In this document: positions 1 through 9,229 of the stretch, piece after piece
Position numbering within the stretch: the first letter of the stretch is position 1
Layout: each line of letters begins with the position of its first letter
From: Sulfuricurvum sp.
Lineage (GTDB): Bacteria; Campylobacterota; Campylobacteria; Campylobacterales; Sulfurimonadaceae
Length of the DNA: 64,000 nt
Assembly: GCA_024637295.1 (NCBI GenBank)
Contig: JAGXFL010000013.1
Span: 1 to 64,000 of the forward strand
Reading direction: 5' to 3'
Translations under genes and position numbers: made by a program
Notes under the pieces: generated by a model
Told to the model about the DNA's origin: nothing
The model's input: only the letters and a program-made list of their open reading frames with translations
Database searches by the model: none

Positions 1-77
1 ACGCCTTTTTGGCTGCGACATATCGCTCGGTAGTAATCGAAAAAGCGGTATGGGAAAATCTGATTAAAGAGAGCTGA
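1..77 (+). CDS. rplD: 50S ribosomal protein L4, C-terminal end (partial)
   Basis: The reading frame entering at base 3 gives the last 24 residues of a protein ending [16 protein letters not shown], then TGA at 75-77. This is typical of the L4 C-terminus, and L4 always precedes L23 in the S10 operon. The rest lies upstream of the window. L4 binds 23S rRNA and lines part of the exit tunnel. The identification rests on a short tail plus gene order. Confidence 0.85.
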   Translation, partial: AFLAATYRSVVIEKAVWENLIKES

Positions 78-78
78 G

Positions 79-360
79 ATGGCAGATATTACTGATATCA
101 AATCAATTTTGCATACAGAGAAGACCCTTGGTCTTCAAGAATCGGGCGTAATCGTAGTTCAAACGTCTACACGTATGACTAAAAATGCTCTTAAAGAGGT
201 GTTCAGAGAGTACTTCGGAATTGTTCCGGCTCGTGTGAACTCTTTGAACCAAAGCGGTAAAGTTAAACGCTTCCGCGGGCTAGCTGGTAAACAAAATGAC
301 TTTAAAAAGTTTTATGTTAAATTACCAGATGGCGCACAAATCGATAGTTTGGCGGTGTAA
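79..360 (+). CDS. rplW: 50S ribosomal protein L23
   Basis: A 93-residue protein of normal L23 length, with the family's N-terminal helix region ([18 protein letters not shown]) and the basic loop near KVKRFRG. L23 sits at the peptide exit tunnel and is the docking site for trigger factor and SRP. The ATG lies one base after the rplD stop, and a GAGAG ribosome site is embedded in the end of rplD, so the two are probably translationally coupled. It is followed after 2 bases by rplB. Confidence 0.96.
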   Translation: MADITDIKSILHTEKTLGLQESGVIVVQTSTRMTKNALKEVFREYFGIVPARVNSLNQSGKVKRFRGLAGKQNDFKKFYVKLPDGAQIDSLAV

Positions 361-362
361 TT

Positions 363-1202
363 ATGGCAATCAAAACCTATAAACCAACCACGCCGAGCCG
401 ACGTTTTATGACAAACGTTGACAACTCGGACATTACAGCAAAAGCTTCTGTTCGTTCATTGTTGACAAAGTTGACTGCACATGCAGGACGTAACAACAAC
501 GGTCGCATTACTTCTCGTCACAAAGAAGCGGGTGCTAAAAAGCTTTATCGTATTATTGATTTCAAACGTAATAAGTTTGGTATCGCAGGTACAGTAGCAG
601 CTATCGAGTACGATCCATATCGTAACTGTCGGATTGCTCTTATCAACTATGCAGATGGTGATAAGCGTTATATTCTTCAGCCTAAAGGTATGGTTGTCGG
701 TGATTCTGTAGCTTCTGCAGAAAGCGGTTTGGATATCAAATCGGGTAATGCTATGAAGTTGATGAACATCCCTGTGGGTACCACGGTTCATAATCTTGAG
801 CTTAAACCTGGTAAAGGCGGACAAATCGTTCGTTCAGCTGGAACTTCTGCTCAGATTATGGGACGTGAAGGCAAGTATGTATCTGTACGTCTTCCATCAA
901 GCGAAATGCGTTACGTTCTTGGTGAATGTATGGCGACAATCGGTATCGTTGGTAATGAAGAATACATTAACATCGTTATCGGAAAAGCTGGACGTACTCG
1001 TCATATGGGTATCCGTCCTCAAACACGTGGTTCTGCGATGAATCCTATCGATCACCCGCACGGTGGTGGTGAAGGTAAGACAAACTCAGGACGTCACCCG
1101 GTTACTCCATGGGGTAAACCGACTAAAGGTGCTAAAACACGTAAGAAGAAAGCAAGTGATAGACTTATTATTACTCGCCGTAAATCAAATCCGAAGAGGT
1201 AG
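363..1202 (+). CDS. rplB: 50S ribosomal protein L2
   Basis: A 279-residue protein of full L2 length. It has the highly conserved C-terminal segment [17 protein letters not shown], whose HPHGG histidine lies near the peptidyl-transferase centre, and a basic lysine/arginine tail ([16 protein letters not shown]). L2 helps 50S subunit association and peptide-bond formation. The gene begins 2 bases after rplW and is followed 3 bases later by rpsS, as in the standard S10 operon. Confidence 0.98.
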   Translation: MAIKTYKPTTPSRRFMTNVDNSDITAKASVRSLLTKLTAHAGRNNNGRITSRHKEAGAKKLYRIIDFKRNKFGIAGTVAAIEYDPYRNCRIALINYADGDKRYILQPKGMVVGDSVASAESGLDIKSGNAMKLMNIPVGTTVHNLELKPGKGGQIVRSAGTSAQIMGREGKYVSVRLPSSEMRYVLGECMATIGIVGNEEYINIVIGKAGRTRHMGIRPQTRGSAMNPIDHPHGGGEGKTNSGRHPVTPWGKPTKGAKTRKKKASDRLIITRRKSNPKR

Positions 1203-1205
1203 GGT

Positions 1206-1487
1206 ATGGCTAGATCAGTAAAAAAAGGGCCGTTCGTTGACGGACACCTTATGAAAAAAGTGATTGCTGCCAAAGAGACTAAGAGCAACAAGCCTATCAA
1301 GACATGGTCACGCCGTAGTGTGATCTTGCCTGATATGATCGGCTTGACGTTTACCGTCCATAATGGCCGTCAGTTTGTACCGGTTTTCGTAACAGAAAAC
1401 CACGTTGGTTACAAACTTGGTGAATTTTCACCAACACGTACGTTTAAGGGCCATAAAGGTTCTGTACAAAAGAAAATCGGGAAATAA
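1206..1487 (+). CDS. rpsS: 30S ribosomal protein S19
   Basis: A 93-residue protein starting [15 protein letters not shown], the S19 signature, with the conserved [14 protein letters not shown] and GHKLGEF-like segments. S19 sits in the 30S head and contacts S13 and the A-site finger. A GAGG site just upstream, inside the rplB end, fits the ATG at 1206. It lies between rplB and rplV, as in the normal S10 operon. Confidence 0.97.
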   Translation: MARSVKKGPFVDGHLMKKVIAAKETKSNKPIKTWSRRSVILPDMIGLTFTVHNGRQFVPVFVTENHVGYKLGEFSPTRTFKGHKGSVQKKIGK

Positions 1488-1496
1488 GGAAGAGAT

Positions 1497-1814
1497 ATGG
1501 CAAGAGCATTATTAAAATTCGTTCGCGTATCTCCGACTAAATCTCGTTTGATCGCTCGCGAAGTTCAAGGTATGAACGCTGAACTAGCATTAGCAGCATT
1601 GGAATTTACTCCAAATAAAGCGGCAAAAATCATTGCGAAAGTAATTGCATCTGCAGTTGCTAACAGCGGTATCGAAGCGGACGGTTGTATTGTTAAATCA
1701 TGCCGTGTAGATAATGGACCTGTGTTGAAGCGTATTATGCAACGTGCACGTGGAACAGCATCTGGAATCCGCAAACCGACTGCGCACATTTTGGTAGAAG
1801 TAGAGGGTAAATAA
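1497..1814 (+). CDS. rplV: 50S ribosomal protein L22
   Basis: A 105-residue protein with the L22 core ([18 protein letters not shown] near the N-terminus) and the tunnel-lining hairpin around residues 80-95 ([18 protein letters not shown]). L22 constricts the exit tunnel together with L4 and is a site of macrolide resistance mutations in other bacteria. A GGAAGAG ribosome site lies upstream. Only 2 bases separate it from rpsC. Confidence 0.97.
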   Translation: MARALLKFVRVSPTKSRLIAREVQGMNAELALAALEFTPNKAAKIIAKVIASAVANSGIEADGCIVKSCRVDNGPVLKRIMQRARGTASGIRKPTAHILVEVEGK

Positions 1815-1816
1815 TT

Positions 1817-2527
1817 ATGGGTCATAAAGTTAATCCTATCGGACTACGTCTTGGTATTAACCGCAACTGGGAATCTCGTTGGTTCCCTAACTTTAAAACA
1901 GCTGCGGTTTACCTTGGTGAAGACCATAAAATCCGTACTTTTTTGAAAAAAGAACTTTATTATGCAGGTGTGAGCAACATCGTAATCGAGCGTACTGCTA
2001 AGCGTTTACGTGTAACGATTATCGCTGCTCGTCCTGGTATCATCATCGGTAAAAAAGGTTCTGATATTGAGAAAATCAAAGATTCTCTTAATAAACTAAT
2101 CGGCAAGCCGGTTGCAATCAATATTAAAGAAGAGAAAAAAGCACAAGCTTCAGCACAACTCGTTGCTGAAAACGTTGCTACTCAACTTGAAAAACGTGTT
2201 GCTTTCCGTCGTGCGATGAAAAAAGTGATGCAAAATGCTCAGCGTGCTGGTGCAAAAGGTATCAAAATTTCGGTTGCCGGTCGTTTGAACGGTGCCGAGA
2301 TCGCTCGTACTGAATGGTATTTGGAGGGACGTGTTCCTCTTCATACGCTTCGTGCAAAAATCGATTATGGTTTTGCAGAAGCACACACTACTTACGGTGT
2401 AATCGGAATCAAGGTTCACATTTTCAAAGGTGAGGTACTCACTAAGGGAATTCAACCAGAAACTCTAGAACAAAAAGAAGAGGGTCGTGATGATAAAGCA
2501 CGTCGTCCTCGTCGAAAGGCTGACTAA
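1817..2527 (+). CDS. rpsC: 30S ribosomal protein S3
   Basis: A 236-residue protein starting [14 protein letters not shown]. It has a KH-type RNA-binding motif ([16 protein letters not shown], about residues 73-88) and the C-terminal S3 domain ([14 protein letters not shown], about 155-168). The tail is basic and acidic mixed ([16 protein letters not shown]). S3 forms the mRNA entry site with S4 and S5 and has mRNA helicase activity. Spacing is 2 bases on each side, so it is part of one transcript. Confidence 0.98.
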   Translation: MGHKVNPIGLRLGINRNWESRWFPNFKTAAVYLGEDHKIRTFLKKELYYAGVSNIVIERTAKRLRVTIIAARPGIIIGKKGSDIEKIKDSLNKLIGKPVAINIKEEKKAQASAQLVAENVATQLEKRVAFRRAMKKVMQNAQRAGAKGIKISVAGRLNGAEIARTEWYLEGRVPLHTLRAKIDYGFAEAHTTYGVIGIKVHIFKGEVLTKGIQPETLEQKEEGRDDKARRPRRKAD

Positions 2528-2529
2528 TC

Positions 2530-2955
2530 ATGTTGATGCCAAAACGAACGAAATATCGTAAGCAAATGAAGGGGCGTAACCGTGGTTACGCAACTGCTGG
2601 CAATAAGTTAGAATTCGGTTCAATCGGATTCAAAGCAACAGAAGCGGGACGTATTAACTCTCGTCAAATCGAAGCGGCTCGTATCTCAGCTACTCGTCAC
2701 ATTAAACGTACGGGTAAAATCTGGATTCGTGTTTTCCCTGCAAAACCTTTGACTGCCAAGCCACTTGAAGTGCGTATGGGTAAAGGTAAAGGTTCTGTGG
2801 ATCAATGGGTTATGAACATTAAGCCAGGCCGTATTATTTTTGAAATGGGTGGTGTCGAAGAGACTCTTGCTCGCGGTGCATTAGCACTTGCTATGGCAAA
2901 ACTTCCATTCAAAACAAAAATCGTTACTTTGGAGATGAGCAATGAATTATTCTGA
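2530..2955 (+). CDS. rplP: 50S ribosomal protein L16
   Basis: A 141-residue protein beginning [19 protein letters not shown], matching the usual L16 start MLxPKRTK, so the first ATG is preferred over the internal ATG two codons later. The central [12 protein letters not shown] segment is the family hallmark. L16 binds near the A-site tRNA elbow and 5S rRNA. Its last 14 bases overlap the start of rpmC, a sign of translational coupling. Confidence 0.97.
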   Translation: MLMPKRTKYRKQMKGRNRGYATAGNKLEFGSIGFKATEAGRINSRQIEAARISATRHIKRTGKIWIRVFPAKPLTAKPLEVRMGKGKGSVDQWVMNIKPGRIIFEMGGVEETLARGALALAMAKLPFKTKIVTLEMSNELF

Positions 2956-3127
2956 TTTGAACGGAAAAACAGCTGCTGAACTACAAGGTATGCTCAAAGA
3001 GAAAAAAATTGAGATTTTTACTTTGAAAATTAAGCAAAAAATGATGCAATTGACTAACACAGGCGAACTTCGTACTGCGAAAAAAGACATTGCACGTATT
3101 AGCACCGCACTTAGTGCAGTGAAGTAA
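2942..3127 (+). CDS. rpmC: 50S ribosomal protein L29
   Basis: A 61-residue, mostly helical protein of L29 length, with the conserved pattern of an N-terminal helix ([18 protein letters not shown]) and a C-terminal helix (TKKDIARI-type, here [13 protein letters not shown]). L29 lies beside L23 at the exit tunnel. The start codon is inside the rplP end (14-base overlap), with a GGAGATGAGCA ribosome site in the rplP coding sequence. rpsQ follows 10 bases later. Confidence 0.94.
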   Translation: MNYSDLNGKTAAELQGMLKEKKIEIFTLKIKQKMMQLTNTGELRTAKKDIARISTALSAVK

Positions 3128-3137
3128 GGGCGAAGCT

Positions 3138-3389
3138 ATGACACATAAACGTGAAATTCAAGGTATCGTTGTATCTATCGCAGGAAGCAAAACAGCAACT
3201 ATGGTTGTTGAGCGCCGCGTAATGCACCCACGTTACCACAAAACAGTAAAACGTTTTAAAAAATACATGATTCATGACGAAGCTAGCCAACTTAAAGTTG
3301 GTGATGAAGTCATCGCAATCGAGTGTCGTCCGATTTCTAAAAGTAAATCGTTCCGTCTTAAAACTCTTGTAAAAGGGGCTCTAGCATGA
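3138..3389 (+). CDS. rpsQ: 30S ribosomal protein S17
   Basis: An 83-residue OB-fold protein with the S17 motifs [28 protein letters not shown] and [30 protein letters not shown]17 binds the 5' domain of 16S rRNA early in 30S assembly. Its TGA overlaps the rplN ATG (ATGA, 3386-3389), so translation of the two is probably coupled. Confidence 0.97.
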   Translation: MTHKREIQGIVVSIAGSKTATMVVERRVMHPRYHKTVKRFKKYMIHDEASQLKVGDEVIAIECRPISKSKSFRLKTLVKGALA

Positions 3390-3754
3390 TTCAAAGTTTT
3401 ACTCGTCTTGCAGTAGCAGACAACACTGGTGCGAAAGAGATCATGTGTATCAAAGTTCTTGGCGGTTCTAAGCGTCGTTATGCAACAGTAGGTGATGTTA
3501 TCATCGCTTCTGTTAAAAAAGCTACGCCAACCGGTAAAGTTAAAAAAGGTCAAGTTGTAACTGCAGTAGTTGTACGTACGAAAAAAGAGATTCACCGCGA
3601 AAACGGTTCTTTGATTCGTTTCGACGAAAATGCAGCGGTTATCCTTGATAAAAAACGTGAGCCAGTTGGAACACGTATTTTCGGACCAATCGGACGTGAA
3701 GTTCGTTATTCTGGTTTCATGAAAATCGTATCCCTTGCTCCAGAGGTTGTATGA
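3386..3754 (+). CDS. rplN: 50S ribosomal protein L14
   Basis: A 122-residue protein, the standard L14 length, starting [27 protein letters not shown] and containing [13 protein letters not shown] and the C-terminal GPIGREVR. L14 sits at the subunit interface, contacts helix 14 of 16S rRNA and is the target of the silencing factor RsfS. Its stop overlaps the rplX start (ATGA). Confidence 0.97.
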   Translation: MIQSFTRLAVADNTGAKEIMCIKVLGGSKRRYATVGDVIIASVKKATPTGKVKKGQVVTAVVVRTKKEIHRENGSLIRFDENAAVILDKKREPVGTRIFGPIGREVRYSGFMKIVSLAPEVV

Positions 3755-3984
3755 TGGCAAAATTTAATTTCAAAAAAGGCGACATTGTTGAAGTGATCGC
3801 CGGTGACGATAAAGGGACTAAAGCAGAATTGCTTCAAGTTATGCCTAAGAAAAACAAAGTAATCGTTAAGGGTGTTCGTGTTGCTAAAAAAGCGATCAAA
3901 CCTAGCGAGCAAAACCCACAAGGCGGATTCTTGAATAAAGAGATGCCGGTTGATGCATCTAATGTCCGCAAAGTGGAGGCGTAA
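3751..3984 (+). CDS. rplX: 50S ribosomal protein L24
   Basis: A 77-residue protein with the KOW motif near the N-terminus ([24 protein letters not shown]) and the following [18 protein letters not shown]. It is shorter than the roughly 104-residue Escherichia coli protein, which is usual for this phylum. L24 initiates 50S assembly. Two adjacent ATG codons (3751 and 3754) are possible starts. The first overlaps the rplN stop. Confidence 0.95.
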   Translation: MMAKFNFKKGDIVEVIAGDDKGTKAELLQVMPKKNKVIVKGVRVAKKAIKPSEQNPQGGFLNKEMPVDASNVRKVEA

Positions 3985-3986
3985 TC

Positions 3987-4532
3987 ATGGCACGTTTAAA
4001 AGATAAATATCTTGCACTTAAGCCTGAGCTTCAAACAGCTCTTGGTATTGCAAATGTTATGCAGCTTCCAAAACTTGAAAAAGTGATTATCTCAGTTGGT
4101 TGTGGTTTCGCAATGAAAGACAACAAATTGATCCAAAACATCCAAGATACAATCAGCAACATCGCTGGTCAACGTGCTGCAGTTGTTGTTGCGCGTAAAT
4201 CAGTTGCTGGTTTTAAAGTACGTGAAGGGATGCCAGTTGGTGTTAAAGTAACACTACGCGGTGCTCAAATGTACGATTTCATGGACAAATTGATTTCTGT
4301 ATCACTTCCTCGTATGAAAGACTTCCGTGGTATTCCACGTAACGGTTTTGACGGTCGCGGAAACTACAACTTCGGTCTTACCGAGCAGTTGATTTTCCCT
4401 GAAGTTGATTACGATTCAATTATGCAAATCCACGGGATGAATATCACTGTGGTAACATCTGCAACCGCTGACAAGGATGCTTTCAAGCTTCTTGAGATGA
4501 TTGGTATGCCGTTTGCAAAAGGAAGAGAATAA
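3987..4532 (+). CDS. rplE: 50S ribosomal protein L5
   Basis: A 181-residue protein of full L5 length, with conserved segments [14 protein letters not shown] (about 27-40), [23 protein letters not shown] and the C-terminal [18 protein letters not shown]5 binds 5S rRNA and contacts P-site tRNA. Its stop overlaps the rpsN ATG by one base (TAATG at 4530-4534). Confidence 0.97.
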   Translation: MARLKDKYLALKPELQTALGIANVMQLPKLEKVIISVGCGFAMKDNKLIQNIQDTISNIAGQRAAVVVARKSVAGFKVREGMPVGVKVTLRGAQMYDFMDKLISVSLPRMKDFRGIPRNGFDGRGNYNFGLTEQLIFPEVDYDSIMQIHGMNITVVTSATADKDAFKLLEMIGMPFAKGRE

Positions 4533-4717
4533 TGGCTAAGAAGTCAATGATCGCTAAGCAACAACGTACACCGAAGTTTGCTGTTCGCGCGTATACTCGA
4601 TGTCAGATCTGTGGTCGTCCACACTCTGTTATCAGTGATTTTGGAATTTGTCGCGTATGCTTTCGTAAGATGGCAAACGAAGGGTTACTCCCAGGCGTTA
4701 GAAAGTCAAGCTGGTAA
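4532..4717 (+). CDS. rpsN: 30S ribosomal protein S14, zinc-binding (type Z)
   Basis: A 61-residue S14 of the short zinc-ribbon type. The four ligands Cys24, Cys27, Cys40 and Cys43 are all present (CQIC at 24-27 and CRVC at 40-43), followed by [18 protein letters not shown], the usual S14 end. Many bacteria carry a longer zinc-free form as an alternative, but none is visible here. It starts at the last base of rplE. A 40-base gap with a clear GGA site follows before rpsH. Confidence 0.96.
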   Translation: MAKKSMIAKQQRTPKFAVRAYTRCQICGRPHSVISDFGICRVCFRKMANEGLLPGVRKSSW

Positions 4718-4757
4718 TCCCAGTTCGATACTCCTAATAGTTAGATAAGGAAAATAA

Positions 4758-5150
4758 ATGATTAATGATCTAATCTCGGATTCGTTGACTCGTATCCGAA
4801 ACGCGGCTATGCGCCGTTTGGATTCAACAACTTTGATGCATTCAAAAGTTGTTGAAGCAGTTGTCGGCATTTTGGCTGACAAAGGTTACATTGAGAGCTA
4901 TAACGTTGTTGAAAACGGCGTTAAAAAAAGCATCAATGTTGTATTAAAATACGACAATGGTCGTACAGTTATTAACGAAGTAAAGCGTGTTTCTAAACCG
5001 GGACGTCGTGTTTACAAAGGTAAAGATGAACTGAAGCGTTTCAAAAACGGTTACGGTACTATTATTGTTAGTAGCTCAAGAGGGGTTCTTCCAAACGATA
5101 AAGCTTTCGAGCTTGGCGTTGGCGGCGAAGTCCTTTGTACGATTTGGTAA
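4758..5150 (+). CDS. rpsH: 30S ribosomal protein S8
   Basis: A 130-residue protein with the S8 pattern: [17 protein letters not shown] at the N-terminus, the central [15 protein letters not shown] and the C-terminal [32 protein letters not shown]8 binds helix 21 of 16S rRNA and, in E. coli, is the translational repressor of the spc operon. The AAGGAAA ribosome site at about 4747 fits the ATG at 4758. Confidence 0.97.
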   Translation: MINDLISDSLTRIRNAAMRRLDSTTLMHSKVVEAVVGILADKGYIESYNVVENGVKKSINVVLKYDNGRTVINEVKRVSKPGRRVYKGKDELKRFKNGYGTIIVSSSRGVLPNDKAFELGVGGEVLCTIW

Positions 5151-5159
5151 GGGGATAAG

Positions 5160-5696
5160 ATGTCACGTATTGGAAAACTTCCTGTTTCTATCCCGGCTGA
5201 TGTAAAGGTATCTATTGATGGTGCTGTTATTAGCTTTGCAAAAGGTTCAGTAACACATACTCTTGATACAAAAGAGAACTGTAATTTTACATTCGAAGAT
5301 AACGTTTTGACGTTTGCTACTAAATCTGAAGGCCGTGCTGATCGTGCATTCTGGGGTACTTACCGTGCTTTGGCTGCTAATATTATCACTGGTTTAACTG
5401 CTGGTTACGAGAAAAAACTCGAAATCAATGGTGTTGGTTACCGTGCTGCTGTTGAAGGCGCTATTTTGAAACTGCAATTGGGTTTCAGCCATGATATTCT
5501 TTTTGATATCCCAGCTGGTCTTACAATCGCAGTAGAGAAAAACGTTATCAGCATCAAGGGTTCTGATAAGCAACAAGTTGGGCAAATTGCAGCTGTAATT
5601 CGTTCATTCCGTCCACCTGAGCCGTATAAAGGCAAAGGTGTTAAATATTCTGATGAGACTATCCTGCGTAAAGCCGGTAAGACATCTAAGAAATAA
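5160..5696 (+). CDS. rplF: 50S ribosomal protein L6
   Basis: A 178-residue protein with the two-fold repeated L6 structure. It starts [17 protein letters not shown] and carries the second-domain signature [10 protein letters not shown] and the C-terminal [26 protein letters not shown]6 sits near the sarcin-ricin loop and the factor-binding site. An AAGGGGATAAG site precedes the ATG. rplR follows after 11 bases. Confidence 0.97.
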   Translation: MSRIGKLPVSIPADVKVSIDGAVISFAKGSVTHTLDTKENCNFTFEDNVLTFATKSEGRADRAFWGTYRALAANIITGLTAGYEKKLEINGVGYRAAVEGAILKLQLGFSHDILFDIPAGLTIAVEKNVISIKGSDKQQVGQIAAVIRSFRPPEPYKGKGVKYSDETILRKAGKTSKK

Positions 5697-5707
5697 GGGG
5701 CGATGAA

Positions 5708-6064
5708 ATGACAGCTAAAACACTCAAAAATAAATCGGCTAAGCGTCTCCAGCGCAAACGTCGTATTCGCTCTAAAATTTCAGGATGCGCGACTTTGCCA
5801 CGTATCTCAGTATTTCGCTCAAATCGCTATATCAGCGCACAAGCGATTAATGACGAAGCAGGAGTAACTCTTGCAAGCGTTCACTCAAAAACTTTGGGTC
5901 TCAAAGGTAATATCGAAGATGCTGCAAAAGCGGGCGCGGTATTCGCAAAAACCCTAAAAGACGCTGGAATCAATGAAGTTACGTTTGACCGTAACGGATT
6001 TGTATATCACGGTGTTGTAAAATCATTTGCCGAAGCACTTCGCGCCAATGAAATTAAGTTTTAA
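5708..6064 (+). CDS. rplR: 50S ribosomal protein L18
   Basis: A 118-residue protein of normal L18 length with a basic N-terminus (KRLQRKRRIRSKISG), the conserved RISVFRSNRYISAQAIND, and the C-terminal FDRNGFVYHGVVKSFAEALRANEIKF, close to the usual FDRxGxxYHGRV. L18 binds 5S rRNA with L5. It sits between rplF and rpsE as expected. Confidence 0.97.
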   Translation: MTAKTLKNKSAKRLQRKRRIRSKISGCATLPRISVFRSNRYISAQAINDEAGVTLASVHSKTLGLKGNIEDAAKAGAVFAKTLKDAGINEVTFDRNGFVYHGVVKSFAEALRANEIKF

Positions 6065-6074
6065 GGGCTGATGG

Positions 6075-6518
6075 ATGAATCCGATTAATAGAGAAGAATT
6101 TTCAGAATCGATCGTTAACATCGGTCGTGTAACAAAAGTTGTAAAAGGTGGACGTCGTTTCCGTTTTACTGCTCTTGTAGTTGTAGGTAACAAAAAAGGT
6201 ACTGTCGGCTATGGTGTAGGTAAAGCGAAAGAAGTTCCCGATGCTATTCGCAAAGCAGTTGATGAAGCGTTCAAAAATCTTACAGAAGTTAAGATCAAGG
6301 GCACTACTATCGCTCACGATATTGAAGTAAAATACAATGCAAGTCGTATTTTGCTTAAACCAGCATCTGAAGGTACGGGAGTTATCGCCGGTGGCGCTAC
6401 TCGTCCAGTACTTGAGCTTGCAGGGATCCAAGACATTCTTACGAAGTCATTGGGTTCAAACAATCCAAACACCGTGGTTCGTGCAACAATTGATGCGCTT
6501 TCACGTATCAAAGGATAA
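6075..6518 (+). CDS. rpsE: 30S ribosomal protein S5
   Basis: A 147-residue protein with the S5 double-stranded RNA-binding domain ([23 protein letters not shown], about 14-37) and the C-terminal S5 fold ([32 protein letters not shown]). S5 contributes to decoding fidelity with S4. The ATG at 6075 follows an AAGGG site. rplO starts 3 bases after its stop, with no rpmD (L30) gene in between. Confidence 0.97.
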   Translation: MNPINREEFSESIVNIGRVTKVVKGGRRFRFTALVVVGNKKGTVGYGVGKAKEVPDAIRKAVDEAFKNLTEVKIKGTTIAHDIEVKYNASRILLKPASEGTGVIAGGATRPVLELAGIQDILTKSLGSNNPNTVVRATIDALSRIKG

Positions 6519-6521
6519 GGT

Positions 6522-6920
6522 ATGTCACTCGAAAATTTAACTCCAGCCGAAGGTTCTACAAAGAACCGTAAGCGTATTGGACGTGGTCACGCAAGTGGTA
6601 CGGGTAAAACTGCGGGTAAAGGTCACAAAGGTCAAAAAGCTCGTGGAGGTTACAATGAAAAGCGTAACTTTGAGGGTGGACAACAACCTCTAGCTCGTCG
6701 TTTACCAAAAATCGGGTTTACATCACGTGTGATTAAACCGTATGTTATCAATGTTGAAAAAGCGAAAGAAGTAGCAGCGCTTACTGAAATCACAATGGAA
6801 ACAATTCGTAGCGTACACCGTTTGAAAAAATCGGTTGTAAAAGTTAAACTTGTTGGCGCTAGCGCTAAAGATTTAGCTAGCAAAATCAAAGACGAAAACG
6901 TTACAACAACTGGTATCTAA
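6522..6920 (+). CDS. rplO: 50S ribosomal protein L15
   Basis: A 132-residue protein with the glycine-rich basic N-terminus of L15 ([26 protein letters not shown]) and the following [17 protein letters not shown]. It is slightly shorter than the E. coli protein (about 144). L15 is a late 50S assembly protein. It abuts secY with no gap: its TAA ends at 6920 and the secY GTG starts at 6921. Confidence 0.97.
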   Translation: MSLENLTPAEGSTKNRKRIGRGHASGTGKTAGKGHKGQKARGGYNEKRNFEGGQQPLARRLPKIGFTSRVIKPYVINVEKAKEVAALTEITMETIRSVHRLKKSVVKVKLVGASAKDLASKIKDENVTTTGI

Positions 6921-8183
6921 GTGAACCAACAGCTTGTAAACAAGATCTTAATTACGATCGGTTTTCTTTTTGTCTTCCGGTTATTGGCATACGTGCCGGT
7001 ACCGGGTGTTGACACTGCCGTTATTGCTGCTTTTTTTGATACTCATAAAGCAGATGCGTTAGGTCTATTTAACATGTTCAGCGGAAATGCCGTAGAACGT
7101 CTCTCTATTATCTCACTTGGCATCATGCCTTACATCACCGCATCAATTATCATGGAACTTTTAGCAGCAACTTTTCCTACTTTGGCTCAGATGAAGAAAG
7201 AGCGTGATGGTATGGTTAAATACATGCAGATCATTCGTTATGCAACGATAGTTATCACAATTGTTCAAGCAATTGGTGTAAGCATTGGTTTAGAGCATAT
7301 GACTGGTAAAGATGGCAGCAGTGCTATTTTGGTTGATCACACTACCTTTATGGTATTGGCATGTGTTTCAATGCTTGCAGGTACGATGTTGATCATGTGG
7401 ATTGGTGAGCAAATTACCCAAAGTGGAATCGGTAACGGGGTCTCTTTGATTATTTTTGCAGGGATTGTTTCAGCCATTCCAAGTGCTGTTTCAAATGCAA
7501 TTACCATGGTTAATACGGGTGCGATGAGTTTTATATCGGTACTGGCAATTGTTGGCTTGGTTGTTGCGACGATTTTAGTCATTATCTATGTTGAATTGGG
7601 TGAACGTCGTATCCCAGTAACGTATGCGAAAAAGACTATGCTACAAAATCAAAACAAACGTGTAATGAACTATATTCCGGTAAAGGTAAATCTATCAGGG
7701 GTTATCCCGGTTATTTTTGCATCGGCTATTTTAATGTTCCCGGTTACAGTTTTATCAAGCAGTACTAATCCTGCTGTGCAGTCGATTGCAGATATATTGA
7801 ATCCAAGTCACTATTTCTTTAACTTTTTACAGTTTTTGTTTGTAGTGTTCTTTGCCTATTTTTATGCATCGATTGTATTCAATGCAAAAGACATCGCGGA
7901 TAATCTAAAACGCCAAGGCGGATTTATACCAGGCGTTCGCCCGGGTGAATCAACTAAAGAGTTCTTGAATGAAACGGCTAGCCGTTTGACGTTCAGTGGT
8001 GCTATTTATTTAGGACTGATTGCAACATTACCATGGGTTATCGTCAAAGCGATGGGTGTTCCATTTTACTTTGGTGGAACGGCGGTTTTGATCGTCGTTC
8101 AAGTTGCATTGGACACAATGCGACGTATTGAAGCACAAGTGTATATGAGCAAATACCAAACTCTTAGTGCGGTTGGCCTGTAA
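6921..8183 (+). CDS. secY: Preprotein translocase subunit SecY
   Basis: A 420-residue polytopic membrane protein with about ten hydrophobic helices, forming the channel of the Sec translocon with SecE and SecG. Family signatures include YVPVPGVDT in the first periplasmic region, GIMPYITASIIMELL, GERRIPVTYAKK in the cytoplasmic loop (about 227-238) and GGFIPGVRPGEST. The start is GTG, immediately after the rplO stop; the ribosome site must lie inside rplO. The last codons run into map. Position at the end of the spc block is standard. Confidence 0.98.
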   Translation: MNQQLVNKILITIGFLFVFRLLAYVPVPGVDTAVIAAFFDTHKADALGLFNMFSGNAVERLSIISLGIMPYITASIIMELLAATFPTLAQMKKERDGMVKYMQIIRYATIVITIVQAIGVSIGLEHMTGKDGSSAILVDHTTFMVLACVSMLAGTMLIMWIGEQITQSGIGNGVSLIIFAGIVSAIPSAVSNAITMVNTGAMSFISVLAIVGLVVATILVIIYVELGERRIPVTYAKKTMLQNQNKRVMNYIPVKVNLSGVIPVIFASAILMFPVTVLSSSTNPAVQSIADILNPSHYFFNFLQFLFVVFFAYFYASIVFNAKDIADNLKRQGGFIPGVRPGESTKEFLNETASRLTFSGAIYLGLIATLPWVIVKAMGVPFYFGGTAVLIVVQVALDTMRRIEAQVYMSKYQTLSAVGL

Positions 8184-8184
8184 A

Positions 8185-8943
8185 ATGGCCATTGCGCTTC
8201 GTAAAGCTGATGAAATAGCAAAACTGCGAACTGCTAACAAGATTGTTGGCGGTACGTTAGAATTGCTGGCTTCACACGCTAAAGTCGGAGTTTCTCTTAA
8301 AGAACTGGATGCAATGGGGGAGGAATATATCCGCTCGCAAGGCGCGCGACCTTCCTTTAAAGGTCTATACGGTTTTCCAAATGCCGTTTGTACCTCTCTT
8401 AATGAAGTTATCATTCATGGTATCCCTTCGGATTACATTCTTCAAGAAGGCGATGTAATCGGTTTTGATGTTGGAACAGAAAAAGAGGGTTATTTTGGCG
8501 ATGCAGCGATCTCAGTCGGTATCGGAAAGATTTCTGCTGTAGATGAAGCACTTATAGCGTGTTCGAAAGATACTTTGTATCATGCAATCGATATCATTCG
8601 TGATGGAATGCATTTTAAAGAACTTTCACAGGCGATGGAGAAATTTATTCTTTCACGCGGTTTCGTGCCGTTGAGAAATTTTTGTGGACATGGCATTGGT
8701 AAAAAGCCGCATGAAGAACCGGAAATCCCTAATTATTTGGATGCACCGAATGCAAAAGCGGGTCCGAAAATTAAGAATGGTATGGTTTTTTGTCTGGAAC
8801 CGATGATATGTCAAAAAGAAGGCGCTTCAAAGATTCTGGCCAATGGCTGGGATGTGGTAAGTACAGATGGGCTTAGAGGTTCTCATTACGAGCATACAGT
8901 TGCGATTATCAACGGTAGAGCTGAAATTTTATCCATTTCATAA
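8185..8943 (+). CDS. map: Methionine aminopeptidase, type I
   Basis: A 252-residue cytosolic metalloenzyme that removes the initiator methionine from nascent proteins. All five metal ligands of the pita-bread fold are visible: Asp95 (GFDVGT), Asp106 (FGDAA), His169 (CGHGIG), Glu205 (CLEPM) and Glu236 (YEHTV). A longer frame opens with GTG at 8167 inside secY, but the ATG at 8185, one base after the secY stop, gives the normal [11 protein letters not shown] start and family length. infA follows 11 bases later. Confidence 0.97.
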   Translation: MAIALRKADEIAKLRTANKIVGGTLELLASHAKVGVSLKELDAMGEEYIRSQGARPSFKGLYGFPNAVCTSLNEVIIHGIPSDYILQEGDVIGFDVGTEKEGYFGDAAISVGIGKISAVDEALIACSKDTLYHAIDIIRDGMHFKELSQAMEKFILSRGFVPLRNFCGHGIGKKPHEEPEIPNYLDAPNAKAGPKIKNGMVFCLEPMICQKEGASKILANGWDVVSTDGLRGSHYEHTVAIINGRAEILSIS

Positions 8944-8954
8944 AGGAAATTTTT

Positions 8955-9173
8955 ATGGCAAAAGATGATGTCATCGAAGTAGACGGAAAGATTGTTGAGG
9001 CTCTACCAAACGCAACTTTTCGTGTTGAGTTGCCAAATGGGCACGTTATATTGTGTCACATTGCTGGTAAAATGCGTATGCATTACATCAAGATTTTACC
9101 GGGGGATACAGTGAAAATTGAATTAACCCCATACAGTCTTGATAAAGGGCGAATAACTTATCGCTACAAATAA
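8955..9173 (+). CDS. infA: Translation initiation factor IF-1
   Basis: A 72-residue OB-fold protein, the exact usual IF-1 length, starting [30 protein letters not shown] and ending with [28 protein letters not shown]-1 occupies the ribosomal A site during initiation. The AAGGAAATTTTT upstream provides the ribosome site. It is the last gene of the ribosomal block here: the rpmJ-rpsM-rpsK-rpsD-rpoA-rplQ set that follows infA in some relatives is not in this window. Confidence 0.98.
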   Translation: MAKDDVIEVDGKIVEALPNATFRVELPNGHVILCHIAGKMRMHYIKILPGDTVKIELTPYSLDKGRITYRYK

Positions 9174-9188
9174 TCCCTTTTGGGGATT
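9172..9188 (+). terminator. Weak hairpin at the infA stop codon
   Basis: AATCCC at 9172-9177 pairs with GGGATT at 9183-9188 around a 5-base loop, overlapping the infA TAA. There is no immediate T-run; a TTTTTTT tract lies 14 bases further on. It may end or attenuate the spc transcript before the Sel1-repeat gene, but the support is modest. Confidence 0.4.
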
Positions 9189-9229
9189 CTTGTCAATAAA
9201 CTTTTTTTGATAATTTAGGGAGCTAATGG

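Noticed and set aside
456-824. A 122-codon minus-strand frame opposite rplB
   Set aside because: It lies entirely within a highly conserved ribosomal protein gene and has no upstream ribosome site or family resemblance.
8167-8184. GTG at 8167 as the start of map
   Set aside because: It lies inside secY, and the ATG at 8185 gives the normal [11 protein letters not shown] start and length.
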